DNA of 64,000 nucleotides. Origin: Pseudomonas cremoricolorata (GTDB lineage: Bacteria > Pseudomonadota > Gammaproteobacteria > Pseudomonadales > Pseudomonadaceae). Below, one piece after another: positions 1-10,344 of the stretch. The stretch covers positions 4,278,001 to 4,342,000 of the forward strand of contig NZ_CP009455.1 of the NCBI RefSeq assembly GCF_000759535.1, written 5' to 3'. The stretch's first letter is position 1, and each line of letters starts with the position of its first letter. A model generated the notes under the pieces. That model was given only the letters and a program-made list of their open reading frames with translations, was not told the DNA's origin and searched no databases. A program made the position numbers and the translations under genes.

Positions 1-63
1 CTGGAGGGGGCCGATCTGTTAGGGTGCCCGCCGATACCCGCCCTACCACACCAGGAGCCGACC

Positions 64-492
64 GTGAGCGCCGAGCAACCCATGACCGCCGACCTGTTCG
101 AAGTCGACAAACGCCTGAGCCTCAAGCCAGTCACCGACTTCAACGGCTACCTGCGCAGCGCCTTCGGCGACGGCCCTTGCACTTGCCATCGCTGCACCGA
201 GAACAGCGGCGAACAGACCGACTACAGCCACCTGCACACCTTCGAATTCGACGGCAAGCCTAGCCACCGACGCTTTGCCAGCACCGCTGCCAGCGACGTG
301 CTGCAAAAGCTCAAGAAAGCCTGGCTGTCATACACTCAGGCCGAGCTGCAAAGCCTTGGCCTGATCGACCTCGATACGCTGAAAACCTTCACCGACGATG
401 CCCTGCACCCACGCCTGTTCGCGCTGCTCGGCGCCAGTGGCCTGGCCCGCGAAGAAGACGGCCAATGGCACCTGCAGGCGCTGGCCGACTGA
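64..492 (+). CDS. Hypothetical protein, 142 aa
   Basis: I do not recognise a family. The protein is soluble and has no signal peptide or membrane segment. A pair of cysteines sits in CTCHRCTE near residues 39-46, with a nearby histidine (HLH), which could bind a metal, but this is weak. The GTG start at 64 is chosen because AGGAG lies six bases upstream; an ATG at 82 is the alternative. The gene ends 48 bp before the convergent SulP gene, with a hairpin between them. Codon use matches the neighbours, so it looks like a real gene of unknown function. Confidence 0.75.
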   Translation: MSAEQPMTADLFEVDKRLSLKPVTDFNGYLRSAFGDGPCTCHRCTENSGEQTDYSHLHTFEFDGKPSHRRFASTAASDVLQKLKKAWLSYTQAELQSLGLIDLDTLKTFTDDALHPRLFALLGASGLAREEDGQWHLQALAD

Positions 493-512
493 GTCGAGGC
501 GTCTCCGATTAT

Positions 513-536
513 GCTGGCCCGAGCCCTCGGGCCAGC
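513..536. terminator. Hairpin between convergent genes
   Basis: GCTGGCCCGAG and CTCGGGCCAGC form an almost loopless perfect stem between the 3' ends of two convergent genes. There is no long T tract on either side, so termination in both directions is inferred from position and stem strength. Confidence 0.5.
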
Positions 537-540
537 GCAC

Positions 541-1983
541 TCAATGCTGCTCGCCCGCCCGCTTGAGCAGTTTCTTGCAGCGCTCTGACAGATGCACCAC
601 GCGCAAGTGCTTGCCCGCCTTGGCATAGCGTTCGCGCAGGGTCTTCAGGGCGGCGATGGCTGAATAATCGACGAAACTCAGGTGCTGGCAATCCAAGGTT
701 ACGCTGGCCGGATCGTTGGCCGGGTCGAACTGGTTGAGAAACGGCGTGGTCGAGGCGAAGAACAGCGTGCCGTGCACTTGGTAATGCTTGTGCCCGTCTT
801 CCTCCATACGGCTGTCGGCGTACAGCTCGCGGGCGTGCTGCCAGGCGAAGTTGATCGCGGCGATGACGATACCGAACAGCACCGCCGCAGCCAGGTCGGT
901 GAGCACCGTAACTACCGTCACCGCGACGATCGCCAGCACATCGCTGGCCGGCACCTTGTGCAGCACCCGTAGCGAGGCCCAGGCGAAGGTCTGCTGCGCG
1001 ACCACGAACATCACCCCCACCAGCGCCGCCAACGGAATGCGCTCGATCAGCGGCGACAGGAACAGGACGAACAGCAGAATCATCACCCCCGCAGTGACCC
1101 CGGACAGCCGCCCGCGGCCACCCGAGCTGAGGTTGATCACCGTCTGCCCGATCATCGCGCAGCCGCCCATGCCGCCACACAGGCCCGAGGCCATGTTGGC
1201 CGCCCCCAGCGCCACGCATTCACGGTCGGGGAAGCCGCGGCTTTCGGTGATTTCGTCGGTCAGGTTGAGGGTCAGCAAGGTTTCCAGCAGACCGACCATG
1301 GCCATCAGCAACGCGTAGGGGGCGATGATGCGCAGGGTTTCCAGGCTCCACGGCACCTGCGGCCAGGCCAGCGCCGGCAAGCCGCCAGCGATCTGCGCCA
1401 TGTCCCCAAGGGTGCGGGTTGGCAGCTCAAGGCCATACACCAGCAAGCCTACACCCACAATTGCCACCAGTGCCGGCGGTACGGCGCGGGTGAGTTTGGG
1501 CAGTACGTAGACCACCAGCATGGTCAACGCCACTAGGCCAATCATCAGGTACAGCGGCGTACCGCTGAGCCACTGTTCGCCGCGCTTGAAGTGCTCAAGC
1601 TGCGCCATGGCAATGACGATGGCCAGACCGTTGACGAAGCCGAGCATCACCGGATACGGCACCAGGCGAATCAACTTGCCCAGGCGCAGCACGCCGAACA
1701 GCACCATCAACGCGCCACCCAGCAGCACGGTCGCCAGCAGATACTCGACCCCGTGCTGCACCACCAGCGCGATGATCACCACCGCCATCGACCCTGCAGC
1801 ACCGGAAATCATCCCTGGGCGACCACCGAACAGCGCGGTCAGGGTGCAGATGATGAACGCGCCATACAGGCCCATCAGCGGGTTGAGGTGAGCCACCAGG
1901 GCGAAGGCGATGCACTCGGGCACCAGGGCGAAGGCAGTGGTCAGGCCGGCCAGCAAGTCGGCGCGAAGACGAACGGGTTTCAT
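541..1983 (-). CDS. SulP family anion transporter with STAS domain
   Basis: Inner-membrane transporter of the SulP/SLC26 family, whose members carry sulfate, bicarbonate or dicarboxylates. The protein is 480 aa with about 11 hydrophobic segments in residues 1-380 (for example the N-terminal LLAGLTTAFALVPECIAFAL). A C-terminal STAS domain follows at about residues 390-475, including DCQHLSFVDYSAI. It is somewhat shorter than classical SulP proteins of about 550 residues. The ATG is preceded by AGGA at good spacing. No carbonic anhydrase or sulfur gene lies beside it, so the substrate cannot be assigned from context. Confidence 0.9.
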   Translation of the reverse strand: MKPVRLRADLLAGLTTAFALVPECIAFALVAHLNPLMGLYGAFIICTLTALFGGRPGMISGAAGSMAVVIIALVVQHGVEYLLATVLLGGALMVLFGVLRLGKLIRLVPYPVMLGFVNGLAIVIAMAQLEHFKRGEQWLSGTPLYLMIGLVALTMLVVYVLPKLTRAVPPALVAIVGVGLLVYGLELPTRTLGDMAQIAGGLPALAWPQVPWSLETLRIIAPYALLMAMVGLLETLLTLNLTDEITESRGFPDRECVALGAANMASGLCGGMGGCAMIGQTVINLSSGGRGRLSGVTAGVMILLFVLFLSPLIERIPLAALVGVMFVVAQQTFAWASLRVLHKVPASDVLAIVAVTVVTVLTDLAAAVLFGIVIAAINFAWQHARELYADSRMEEDGHKHYQVHGTLFFASTTPFLNQFDPANDPASVTLDCQHLSFVDYSAIAALKTLRERYAKAGKHLRVVHLSERCKKLLKRAGEQH

Positions 1984-2171
1984 GAAGGTCCTGTGGTCAG
2001 GCCAGCGTTCGGCTGTGCTTGAACAGCAGTGAGCGGATGACGCAAGCGGAAAAAGAGGCGCGATGGTACGGAATTTATGCCCACCCTGCCAGCCGCTGCC
2101 TGCCAGAGACCAGGCGGCAGACCGTCGCCAAATTTGCCATCATGCTGACTTCACTCGCGGAGATCGCCGCC

Positions 2172-2906
2172 ATGCCACTACGCCCCCTAGTCGCCACCTT
2201 GTTGCTATGCAGCAGCTTCGCCATCCAGGCAGCCACCGCCGTACTGCCCCTGCAAAACCGTACCAGCGCCCAGTTGCTGCCCACCGCCCAGGCCTTCATC
2301 GGCAGCGAAGGCAGCGTCAGCGCCTTCGAAAACAAGCTGGTGGTCAATGCCAGCCAGCCGCGCATCGACGAGCTGCGCACGCTGCTGCTGCAGCTCGACA
2401 CGGCCCCCAAGCGCTTGCTGATCAGCGTCGATACCCAGGACAGCAACGTCCAGGACACCCGCGGCAACGCCAGGATCATTCGCCACGGCACCCGCAACCG
2501 CGAGGGCGGCCTGCAGCAGATTCGCGCCAGCGAAGGCCAGCCGGCACTGATTCAGGTCGGCCAGAGCGTCCCGTTCACCAGCACCTCAAGCGATGGCTAT
2601 GGACGCGTGCAGAGCGACACTGAATATCGCAACGTCACCCAGGGTTTCTATGTCACCCCGCAGGTGATGGGTAGTACGGTTCAGCTGCAAATCAGCAGCA
2701 ATCATGACCGCATCAGCCGTGAACGCGCAGATGTAGTGAACGTCCAGAGCACCGACACGACGGTCAGCGGCGAGCTCGGCACCTGGATCACCCTGGCCGG
2801 ATTCAACCCGCAAAGCCAGGCAGACCGCACTCCTGGAGGGTACAGCTACGGCACCCAGCGGGGCGAGAGCATGACCCTGCGGGTAAAAGTCGACCTGGTG
2901 GACTGA
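2172..2906 (+). CDS. Secreted secretin-like protein
   Basis: The 244-aa protein has a signal peptide (MPLRPLVATLLLCSSFAIQA). An N-terminal stretch resembles secretin N1-type folds (LLPTAQAFIGSEGSVSAFENKLVVNA, shown in part), with a regular LRTLLLQLDTAPKRLLISV segment. The C-terminal part resembles the secretin core region (GQSVPFTS, then GFYVTPQVMGSTVQLQIS). It is much shorter than GspD/PilQ and stands alone, without pilus or type II secretion genes, so it probably does not form a full secretin channel. The start at 2172 is chosen over an upstream in-frame start because it opens the signal peptide and has GGAG nine bases before it. Confidence 0.7.
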   Translation: MPLRPLVATLLLCSSFAIQAATAVLPLQNRTSAQLLPTAQAFIGSEGSVSAFENKLVVNASQPRIDELRTLLLQLDTAPKRLLISVDTQDSNVQDTRGNARIIRHGTRNREGGLQQIRASEGQPALIQVGQSVPFTSTSSDGYGRVQSDTEYRNVTQGFYVTPQVMGSTVQLQISSNHDRISRERADVVNVQSTDTTVSGELGTWITLAGFNPQSQADRTPGGYSYGTQRGESMTLRVKVDLVD

Positions 2907-2972
2907 TATCGACCCCATCGACCTACGACCAGAGACCCTGAAACTGACTGACAAGTCGTATTAGACCAAAGA

Positions 2973-2998
2973 TGTAGTGAGCGCATAAAACCACTACA
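2973..2998. promoter_or_regulatory. Inverted repeat upstream of aceA, RccR-like operator
   Basis: TGTAGTG, a 12-base spacer and CACTACA form a perfect 7-bp inverted repeat seven bases upstream of a TTGACA -35 element. From memory, the Pseudomonas RpiR-family regulator RccR recognises TGTAGT/ACTACA half sites and controls the glyoxylate shunt gene aceA. The repeat is seen directly; the regulator is an inference. Confidence 0.6.
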
Positions 2999-3004
2999 AA
3001 GTCG

Positions 3005-3034
3005 TTGACAGGCGCTTTTTGCACTGGGCATGAT
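3005..3034 (+). promoter_or_regulatory. Putative aceA promoter
   Basis: A consensus -35 TTGACA at 3005-3010 is followed, 18 bases later, by CATGAT as a weak -10. If used, it gives aceA a leader of about 350 bases. The interval 3040-3387 contains no supported gene, although it holds short palindromes such as TCAGGGGCCCTGA (3052-3064). Confidence 0.45.
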
Positions 3035-3387
3035 TGCCTCGCTCCCGCTGATCAGGGGCCCTGACCGGGCCTGCGGGGCGCACTCCCGCCACCTGTGGAG
3101 GCGCTCCGTGTCCATGCAGCCCAAAAGGCAGCGCGACGCGATGGTGACTGCAACGAAGAAGTTGTCCCGAGGGACGGAAGCGCTTGACCGCAGCCACGGC
3201 CACCGACGTCGCCTGTGCAGCACGGCATCCACGAGCCACGCTGCCGGCGGGTCCACCGCGCCTGCTTTCTTCCGCCCTCGCCCCTTCGCCGCAACCACCT
3301 TCCTCGCGCAGGACAGCCGCCACGCCCCCTGAGCCGTGCGCCGAGCCCAGTACCTACTTCACCGACTGATGCGACGAGGTTATTTCC

Positions 3388-4713
3388 ATGGCACTGACAC
3401 GCGAACAGCAAATTGCAGCCCTCGAGAAAGACTGGGCCGAGAACCCGCGCTGGAAAGGCGTGACCCGTACCTACACCGCCGCCGATGTCGTGCGCCTGCG
3501 CGGTTCGCTGCAACCGGAACACACCCTGGCCCGCGCCGGTGCCGAGAAACTCTGGAAGCTGGTCACCCAAGGCGCCCACCCCTCCTTCCGCCCCGAGAAA
3601 GACTTCGTCAACTGCATGGGTGCCCTGACCGGCGGCCAGGCCGTACAGCAGGTCAAAGCCGGCATCCAGGCCATCTACCTGTCGGGCTGGCAGGTCGCCG
3701 CCGACAACAACTCGGCCGAATCGATGTACCCCGACCAATCGCTGTACCCGGTCGATTCGGTGCCGACGGTGGTCAAGCGCATCAACAACTCCTTCCGCCG
3801 CGCCGACCAGATCCAGTGGAAAGCCGGCAAGAACCCGGGGGACGACGGCTACATCGACTACTTCGCGCCGATCGTCGCCGACGCCGAAGCCGGCTTTGGC
3901 GGTGTGCTCAACGCCTATGAACTAATGAAGAGCATGATCGAAGCCGGCGCTGCTGGCGTGCACTTCGAAGACCAACTGGCCTCGGTGAAAAAATGCGGAC
4001 ACATGGGCGGCAAAGTGCTGGTGCCGACCCAGGAAGCGGTGCAGAAACTGGTGGCCGCGCGCCTGGCGGCCGACGTTGCCGGTACGCCGACGATCATCCT
4101 CGCCCGTACCGACGCCAACGCCGCCGACCTGCTGACCAGCGACTGCGACCCATACGATCAACCGTTCGTGATCGGCGAGCGCACCCGTGAAGGCTTCTAC
4201 AAGGTACGTGCCGGTCTCGACCAGGCGATTGCCCGCGGCCTGGCCTATGCGCCCTACGCCGACCTGATCTGGTGTGAAACCGCCAAACCTGACCTGGACG
4301 AGGCACGTCGCTTCGCCGAGGCGATCAAGAAGGAATACCCAGATCAGTTGCTGTCGTACAACTGCTCGCCGTCGTTCAACTGGAAGAAGAACCTCGACGA
4401 CGCGACCATCGCCAAATTCCAGCGTGAGCTGTCGGCGATGGGCTACAAGCACCAGTTCATCACCCTGGCCGGCATCCACAACATGTGGCATGGCATGTTC
4501 AACCTGGCGCACGACTACGCCCGCAACGACATGACCGCCTACGTCAAGCTGCAGGAACAGGAGTTCGCCGACGCCAGCAAGGGCTACACCTTCGTCGCCC
4601 ACCAGCAGGAGGTGGGCACCGGCTACTTCGACGACGTGACCACCGTGATCCAGGGCGGCGCATCGTCGGTCACCGCTCTCACCGGCTCGACCGAGGAAGA
4701 ACAGTTCCACTGA
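3388..4713 (+). CDS. aceA: Isocitrate lyase
   Basis: Cytosolic glyoxylate-shunt enzyme that cleaves isocitrate to glyoxylate and succinate during growth on acetate or fatty acids. The 441-aa length fits the Pseudomonas type. The catalytic signature KKCGHMGGK lies near residues 200-208, and further substrate-site motifs are visible ([24 protein letters not shown]). The gene is single and is followed by a hairpin. Its long upstream leader and the TGTAGT/ACTACA inverted repeat suggest carbon-source regulation. Confidence 0.97.
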   Translation: MALTREQQIAALEKDWAENPRWKGVTRTYTAADVVRLRGSLQPEHTLARAGAEKLWKLVTQGAHPSFRPEKDFVNCMGALTGGQAVQQVKAGIQAIYLSGWQVAADNNSAESMYPDQSLYPVDSVPTVVKRINNSFRRADQIQWKAGKNPGDDGYIDYFAPIVADAEAGFGGVLNAYELMKSMIEAGAAGVHFEDQLASVKKCGHMGGKVLVPTQEAVQKLVAARLAADVAGTPTIILARTDANAADLLTSDCDPYDQPFVIGERTREGFYKVRAGLDQAIARGLAYAPYADLIWCETAKPDLDEARRFAEAIKKEYPDQLLSYNCSPSFNWKKNLDDATIAKFQRELSAMGYKHQFITLAGIHNMWHGMFNLAHDYARNDMTAYVKLQEQEFADASKGYTFVAHQQEVGTGYFDDVTTVIQGGASSVTALTGSTEEEQFH

Positions 4714-4729
4714 TTCGCCTGGCAATCAT

Positions 4730-4763
4730 CGAGGCCCGGACCGCGCCAGCGCTCCGGGCCTCG
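4730..4763 (+). terminator. Hairpin after aceA
   Basis: CGAGGCCCGGA pairs perfectly with TCCGGGCCTCG 17 bp after the aceA stop codon. There is no clear T tract, so termination is likely but not certain. Confidence 0.55.
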
Positions 4764-4890
4764 TGCTGTGCGCGCAAGGTGATGCGGCCGTACGACAACC
4801 GCGCACGCGCTCGGGCTTGCCGAATCGATCCGTGCGCACAGGGAAATACGGGCTATGCTTGGCAGACAATAAAGAAGCAAGGACGGATAC

Positions 4891-5055
4891 ATGTCCCGCT
4901 CACTGGCCTGCGCACCTGCACCCCTTCGCACCGAGACGGCGGTCCATCGTCGATTCATTGATCCAGCACCGCGCACCCCAGCCCATTTTTGCGTACAACA
5001 GTCGGCTGCCTGCACGCTCAGCGTGAGGCTGGATGATGCGCAGTTAATGCATTAA
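4891..5055 (+). CDS. Candidate small ORF, 54 aa, upstream of nuo
   Basis: An ATG eight bases after a good ribosome-binding site (AAGGA) opens a 54-codon frame, MSRSLACAPAPLRTETAVHR and onward, ending LMH-stop. It has three cysteines (positions 7, 34 and 41) and no membrane segment. I recognise no family. It lies between the aceA hairpin and a Fur box, in a region otherwise empty. It may be a real small protein, a leader peptide or chance; the strong ribosome-binding site is the main argument for it. Confidence 0.4.
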   Translation: MSRSLACAPAPLRTETAVHRRFIDPAPRTPAHFCVQQSAACTLSVRLDDAQLMH

Positions 5056-5086
5056 AAACCAACTAAAACGATCAGGCTTATTTAGA

Positions 5087-5101
5087 TGATAGTAATTATC
5101 A
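5087..5101. promoter_or_regulatory. Fur box upstream of nuo operon
   Basis: TGATAGTAATTATCA matches the 7-1-7 Fur consensus TGATAATNATTATCA at 13 of 14 defined positions. It stands in an AT-rich stretch 274 bp before nuoA. Fur represses iron-responsive promoters when iron is plentiful. The controlled transcript could be the nuo operon, which encodes a complex rich in Fe-S clusters, or an untranslated RNA in between. Confidence 0.65.
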
Positions 5102-5218
5102 TTACAAACAAGACGAACGTTACCGGAAACAATAAACATAATTGAGAGAATTGCGCGAATGCCCGAAATTCAAGGGCTTCAGCGAGTTAGGAGCGATTTT
5201 TGTTCTTAATCCTACGAA

Positions 5219-5259
5219 TAAATTTGCCTGGGTAAATTTACTTGCATAGGGTTTACCCA
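5219..5259. repeat. Nested inverted repeats in the nuo leader
   Basis: Two overlapping perfect inverted repeats are present: TAAATTT (5219-5225) with AAATTTA (5234-5240), and TGGGTAAA (5229-5236) with TTTACCCA (5252-5259). They could bind a regulator or form alternative RNA hairpins. The rest of 5056-5374 contains no gene. Confidence 0.55.
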
Positions 5260-5343
5260 TAAAATCAGCCGGATTGATCCAGCTGCGACATTTGGTCACT
5301 GCGCCTGCGACACCACGTCGCCGCTTTAATTATTTTCAGAACG

Positions 5344-5359
5344 CAGAGCCTGGGCTCTG
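5344..5359 (+). promoter_or_regulatory. Small hairpin just before nuoA ribosome-binding site
   Basis: CAGAGC-CTGG-GCTCTG forms a six-pair stem with a tetraloop ending three bases before the AAGGA ribosome-binding site of nuoA. It may affect translation initiation or be an mRNA 5' structure. Confidence 0.35.
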
Positions 5360-5374
5360 TATAAGGACTTGAGC

Positions 5375-5788
5375 ATGCCCGATTCGACAGGACTGATCGC
5401 CCACAACTGGGGCCTGGCCATCTTCCTTCTCGGTGTCGTTGGCCTGTGCGCCTTCATGCTCGGTCTTTCCAGCCTGCTGGGCAGCAAGGCCTGGGGCCGC
5501 GCCAAGAACGAACCTTTCGAATCCGGCATGCTGCCCACTGGCAGCGCCCGCCTGCGCCTGTCCGCCAAATTCTATCTGGTCGCGATGCTGTTCGTGATCT
5601 TCGATATCGAAGCCCTCTTTCTCTTTGCCTGGTCTGTGTCCGTCCGCGAAAGCGGCTGGACCGGATTCGTCGAAGCACTCGTTTTCATAGCAATTCTGTT
5701 GGCAGGTCTTGTCTACCTATGGCGTGTGGGGGCCCTTGACTGGGCGCCGGAAGCACGTCGCAAGCGGCAAGCGAAGCTGAAACAATGA
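5375..5788 (+). CDS. nuoA: NADH-quinone oxidoreductase subunit A
   Basis: Membrane subunit of the proton-pumping NADH dehydrogenase I. It is 137 aa with three transmembrane helices, starting with [20 protein letters not shown]. The conserved loop contains KNEPFESG, and helix 2 carries the acidic FDIEALFLF motif. The ATG at 5375 (MPDSTG) is chosen because AAGGA lies seven bases before it; an in-frame TTG at 5369 is not needed. First gene of the 13-gene nuo operon. Confidence 0.97.
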   Translation: MPDSTGLIAHNWGLAIFLLGVVGLCAFMLGLSSLLGSKAWGRAKNEPFESGMLPTGSARLRLSAKFYLVAMLFVIFDIEALFLFAWSVSVRESGWTGFVEALVFIAILLAGLVYLWRVGALDWAPEARRKRQAKLKQ

Positions 5789-5798
5789 GGCTTTGGCA

Positions 5799-6476
5799 AT
5801 GCAATACAATCTCACCAGAATCGATCCGGACGCGCCCAACGAGCAGTATCCGGTCGGCGAGCGGGAAACCGTAACCGACCAGCTGCTGGAAGATCAGGTC
5901 CACAAGAACATCTACATGGGGAAACTCGAGGATGTTCTGCGGGGCGCGGTCAACTGGGGTCGCAAGAACTCCCTGTGGCCGTACAACTTCGGCCTTTCCT
6001 GCTGCTACGTGGAGATGACCACGGCCTTCACGGCGCCCCACGACATCGCCCGCTTCGGCGCCGAAGTCATCCGGGCCTCGCCGCGTCAGGCCGACTTCAT
6101 GGTCATCGCCGGTACCTGCTTCATCAAGATGGCGCCGATCATCCAGCGCCTGTATGAGCAGATGCTCGAGCCCAAGTGGGTTATCTCCATGGGTTCGTGC
6201 GCCAACTCCGGCGGCATGTACGACATCTACTCGGTCGTTCAGGGGGTCGACAAGTTCCTCCCCGTGGACGTCTACGTGCCGGGCTGCCCGCCTCGCCCCG
6301 AAGCCTTCTTGCAAGGGCTGATGCTGTTGCAGGAGTCGATCGGGCAAGAGCGTCGCCCGCTGTCCTGGGTGGTGGGCGATCAAGGCATCTACCGTGCCGA
6401 GATGCCTGCCCAGAAGGACCTGCGCCGCGAACAGCGAATCGCGGTAACCAACCTGCGCAGCCCCGACGAAGTCTGA
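5799..6476 (+). CDS. nuoB: NADH-quinone oxidoreductase subunit B
   Basis: Peripheral-arm subunit that holds the N2 [4Fe-4S] cluster and passes electrons to quinone. The 225-aa protein carries the ligand set: adjacent cysteines in LSCCYVEM, then GTCFIK, and PGCPPRPEA. The ATG at 5799 follows a GAGG that overlaps the nuoA stop codon, so the two genes are translationally close. A TTG start six bases upstream is less likely. Confidence 0.97.
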   Translation: MQYNLTRIDPDAPNEQYPVGERETVTDQLLEDQVHKNIYMGKLEDVLRGAVNWGRKNSLWPYNFGLSCCYVEMTTAFTAPHDIARFGAEVIRASPRQADFMVIAGTCFIKMAPIIQRLYEQMLEPKWVISMGSCANSGGMYDIYSVVQGVDKFLPVDVYVPGCPPRPEAFLQGLMLLQESIGQERRPLSWVVGDQGIYRAEMPAQKDLRREQRIAVTNLRSPDEV

Positions 6477-6536
6477 TCCAGCGACCTGCCGCCCGCTCCC
6501 CTGGAGCCGGCGGCCTGGCTTCATTCTCTACGTTGA

Positions 6537-8336
<1,800 letters not shown>

Positions 8337-8338
8337 GC

Positions 8339-8836
8339 ATGAACAGCACGCTTATCCAGACTGACCGCTTCGCCCTGAGCGAAGCCGAGCGCTCGGCCAT
8401 CGAGCACGAGATGCACCACTACGAAGACCCGCGCGCGGCGTCCATCGAAGCCTTGAAGATCGTGCAGAAGGCCCGTGGCTGGGTGCCCGATGGCGCCATC
8501 CACGCCATCGGCGAGGTGCTCGGTATCCCGGCCAGCGATGTCGAAGGTGTCGCCACCTTCTACAGCCAGATCTTCCGCCAGCCGGTCGGTCGCCACATCA
8601 TCCGCGTCTGCGACAGCATGGTCTGCTACATCGGCGGCCATGAATCGGTGGTCGGCCAGATTCAGAGCGAACTGGGCATCGGTTTGGGCCAGACCACCGC
8701 AGACGGGCGTTTCACCCTGCTGCCGGTGTGCTGCCTGGGGAACTGCGACAAGGCCCCGGCGTTGATGATCGACGACGACACGTTCGGCGACGTGCAACCT
8801 GCCGGCGTCGCCAAACTGCTGGAGGGTTACGCATGA
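8339..8836 (+). CDS. nuoE: NADH-quinone oxidoreductase subunit E
   Basis: 24-kDa subunit of the NADH-input module, carrying the N1a [2Fe-2S] cluster in a thioredoxin-like fold. The 165-aa protein shows the four cysteine ligands in [12 protein letters not shown] and [11 protein letters not shown]. It starts two bases after the nuoCD stop codon, and its stop codon overlaps the nuoF start. Confidence 0.97.
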   Translation: MNSTLIQTDRFALSEAERSAIEHEMHHYEDPRAASIEALKIVQKARGWVPDGAIHAIGEVLGIPASDVEGVATFYSQIFRQPVGRHIIRVCDSMVCYIGGHESVVGQIQSELGIGLGQTTADGRFTLLPVCCLGNCDKAPALMIDDDTFGDVQPAGVAKLLEGYA

Positions 8837-10212
8837 CCATCACTTCCTTCGGCCCGGCCAACCGCATCGCGCGTGCAGCCGAAACCCATCCGCTGACCTG
8901 GCGCCTGCGTGACGACGGCGAGCCGGTGTGGCTTGCCGAGTACGAGTCGAAGAACGGCTACGTCGCCGCGCGTACCGCGCTGGCGCAGATGGCCCCCGAC
9001 GACATCGTGCAGAGCGTCAAGGACTCCGGCCTCAAGGGCCGCGGCGGCGCAGGCTTCCCCACTGGAGTGAAGTGGGGCCTGATGCCCAAAGACGAATCCA
9101 TGAACATCCGCTACCTGCTGTGCAACGCGGATGAAATGGAACCCAACACCTGGAAAGACCGCATGCTGATGGAGCAGCAGCCCCATCTGCTGATCGAAGG
9201 CATGCTGATCAGCGCCCGTGCGCTCAAGGCCTACCGCGGCTACATCTTCCTGCGTGGCGAATACACCACCGCGGCGAAGAACCTCAACCGCGCCATCGAT
9301 GAAGCCAAGGCCGCCGGCCTCTTGGGCAAGAACATTCTGGGGTCGGGCTTTGACTTCGAGCTGTTCGTCCACACCGGCGCCGGTCGCTACATCTGCGGCG
9401 AAGAAACCGCACTGATCAACTCCCTCGAAGGCCGCCGTGCCAACCCGCGTTCCAAGCCGCCCTTCCCTGCCGCCGTGGGCGTGTGGGGCAAGCCGACCTG
9501 CGTGAACAACGTCGAGACCCTGTGCAACGTGCCGGCCATCGTCGCCAACGGCAATGACTGGTACAAGTCGCTGGCTCGCGCCGGCAGTGAAGACCACGGC
9601 ACCAAGCTGATGGGCTTCTCCGGCAAGGTGAAGAACCCTGGCCTGTGGGAGCTGCCGTTCGGCGTCACCGCCCGCGAGCTGTTCGAAGACTACGCCGGCG
9701 GCATGCGTGATGGCTTCCGGCTCAAGTGCTGGCAGCCAGGCGGCGCCGGTACTGGTTTCCTGCTGCCCGAGCATCTCGACGCACAGATGTACGCCGGCGG
9801 CATCGCCAAGGTGGGCACGCGCATGGGTACGGGCCTGGCGATGGCGGTCGATGATTCGATCAACATGGTTTCGCTGCTGCGCAACATGGAAGAGTTCTTC
9901 GCTCGAGAGTCGTGTGGCTGGTGCACACCATGCCGCGACGGCCTGCCGTGGAGCGTGAAGATGCTGCGCGCCCTGGAAAAAGGCCAGGGCCGCGCCGAGG
10001 ACATCGAGACCCTGCTGGGTCTGGTCAACTTCCTCGGCCCTGGCCGAACCTTCTGCGCTCACGCACCCGGTGCCGTCGAGCCCTTGGGCAGCGCCATCAA
10101 ATACTTCCGCGAAGAGTTCGAGGCCGGTGTCGCGCCTGCAGTTGCAGGCGCCGCCTTGAGCCCGAACCTGGCCAAACCCGTGCCGGCTGGTCCGGTCGTG
10201 GTCGGCGCATAA
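8833..10212 (+). CDS. nuoF: NADH-quinone oxidoreductase subunit F
   Basis: 51-kDa subunit that oxidises NADH with FMN and carries the N3 [4Fe-4S] cluster. It is 459 aa. The nucleotide-binding [14 protein letters not shown] motif is near residue 60, [12 protein letters not shown] is in the flavin region, and the cluster ligands lie in [12 protein letters not shown] with a later cysteine in RTFCAHAP. The ATG at 8833 overlaps the nuoE stop (ATGA) after GGAGGG; the frame is open further upstream, but that part overlaps nuoE. Confidence 0.97.
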   Translation: MTITSFGPANRIARAAETHPLTWRLRDDGEPVWLAEYESKNGYVAARTALAQMAPDDIVQSVKDSGLKGRGGAGFPTGVKWGLMPKDESMNIRYLLCNADEMEPNTWKDRMLMEQQPHLLIEGMLISARALKAYRGYIFLRGEYTTAAKNLNRAIDEAKAAGLLGKNILGSGFDFELFVHTGAGRYICGEETALINSLEGRRANPRSKPPFPAAVGVWGKPTCVNNVETLCNVPAIVANGNDWYKSLARAGSEDHGTKLMGFSGKVKNPGLWELPFGVTARELFEDYAGGMRDGFRLKCWQPGGAGTGFLLPEHLDAQMYAGGIAKVGTRMGTGLAMAVDDSINMVSLLRNMEEFFARESCGWCTPCRDGLPWSVKMLRALEKGQGRAEDIETLLGLVNFLGPGRTFCAHAPGAVEPLGSAIKYFREEFEAGVAPAVAGAALSPNLAKPVPAGPVVVGA

Positions 10213-10222
10213 CAAGATGAAC

Positions 10223-10246
10223 AGCGGATGGTCCGTGCCATCCGCT
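10223..10246 (+). other. Intra-operon hairpin between nuoF and nuoG
   Basis: AGCGGATGG pairs perfectly with CCATCCGCT around a six-base loop, in the 132-bp nuoF-nuoG gap, which is the largest inside the operon. It lacks a T tract, so it is more likely an RNA stability, processing or attenuation element than a full terminator. Confidence 0.5.
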
Positions 10247-10344
10247 CGCCTGCAGGCCGACCCGAGCATCTCGAGGCAGGCCGCAGGCACACCGATTTCC
10301 ATTAGCCACGCCTGCTCACGCGGGCCAACGAAGAACTTTGAACC

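Noticed and set aside
3030..3332. 100-codon frame in the aceA leader
   Set aside because: Arg/Ser/Thr-rich random composition, no ribosome-binding site and no family; better seen as leader RNA.
5110..5370. A PrrF-type small RNA below the Fur box
   Set aside because: No intrinsic terminator with a T run is seen before nuoA, and I recognise no PrrF-like core sequence; left as an open option only.
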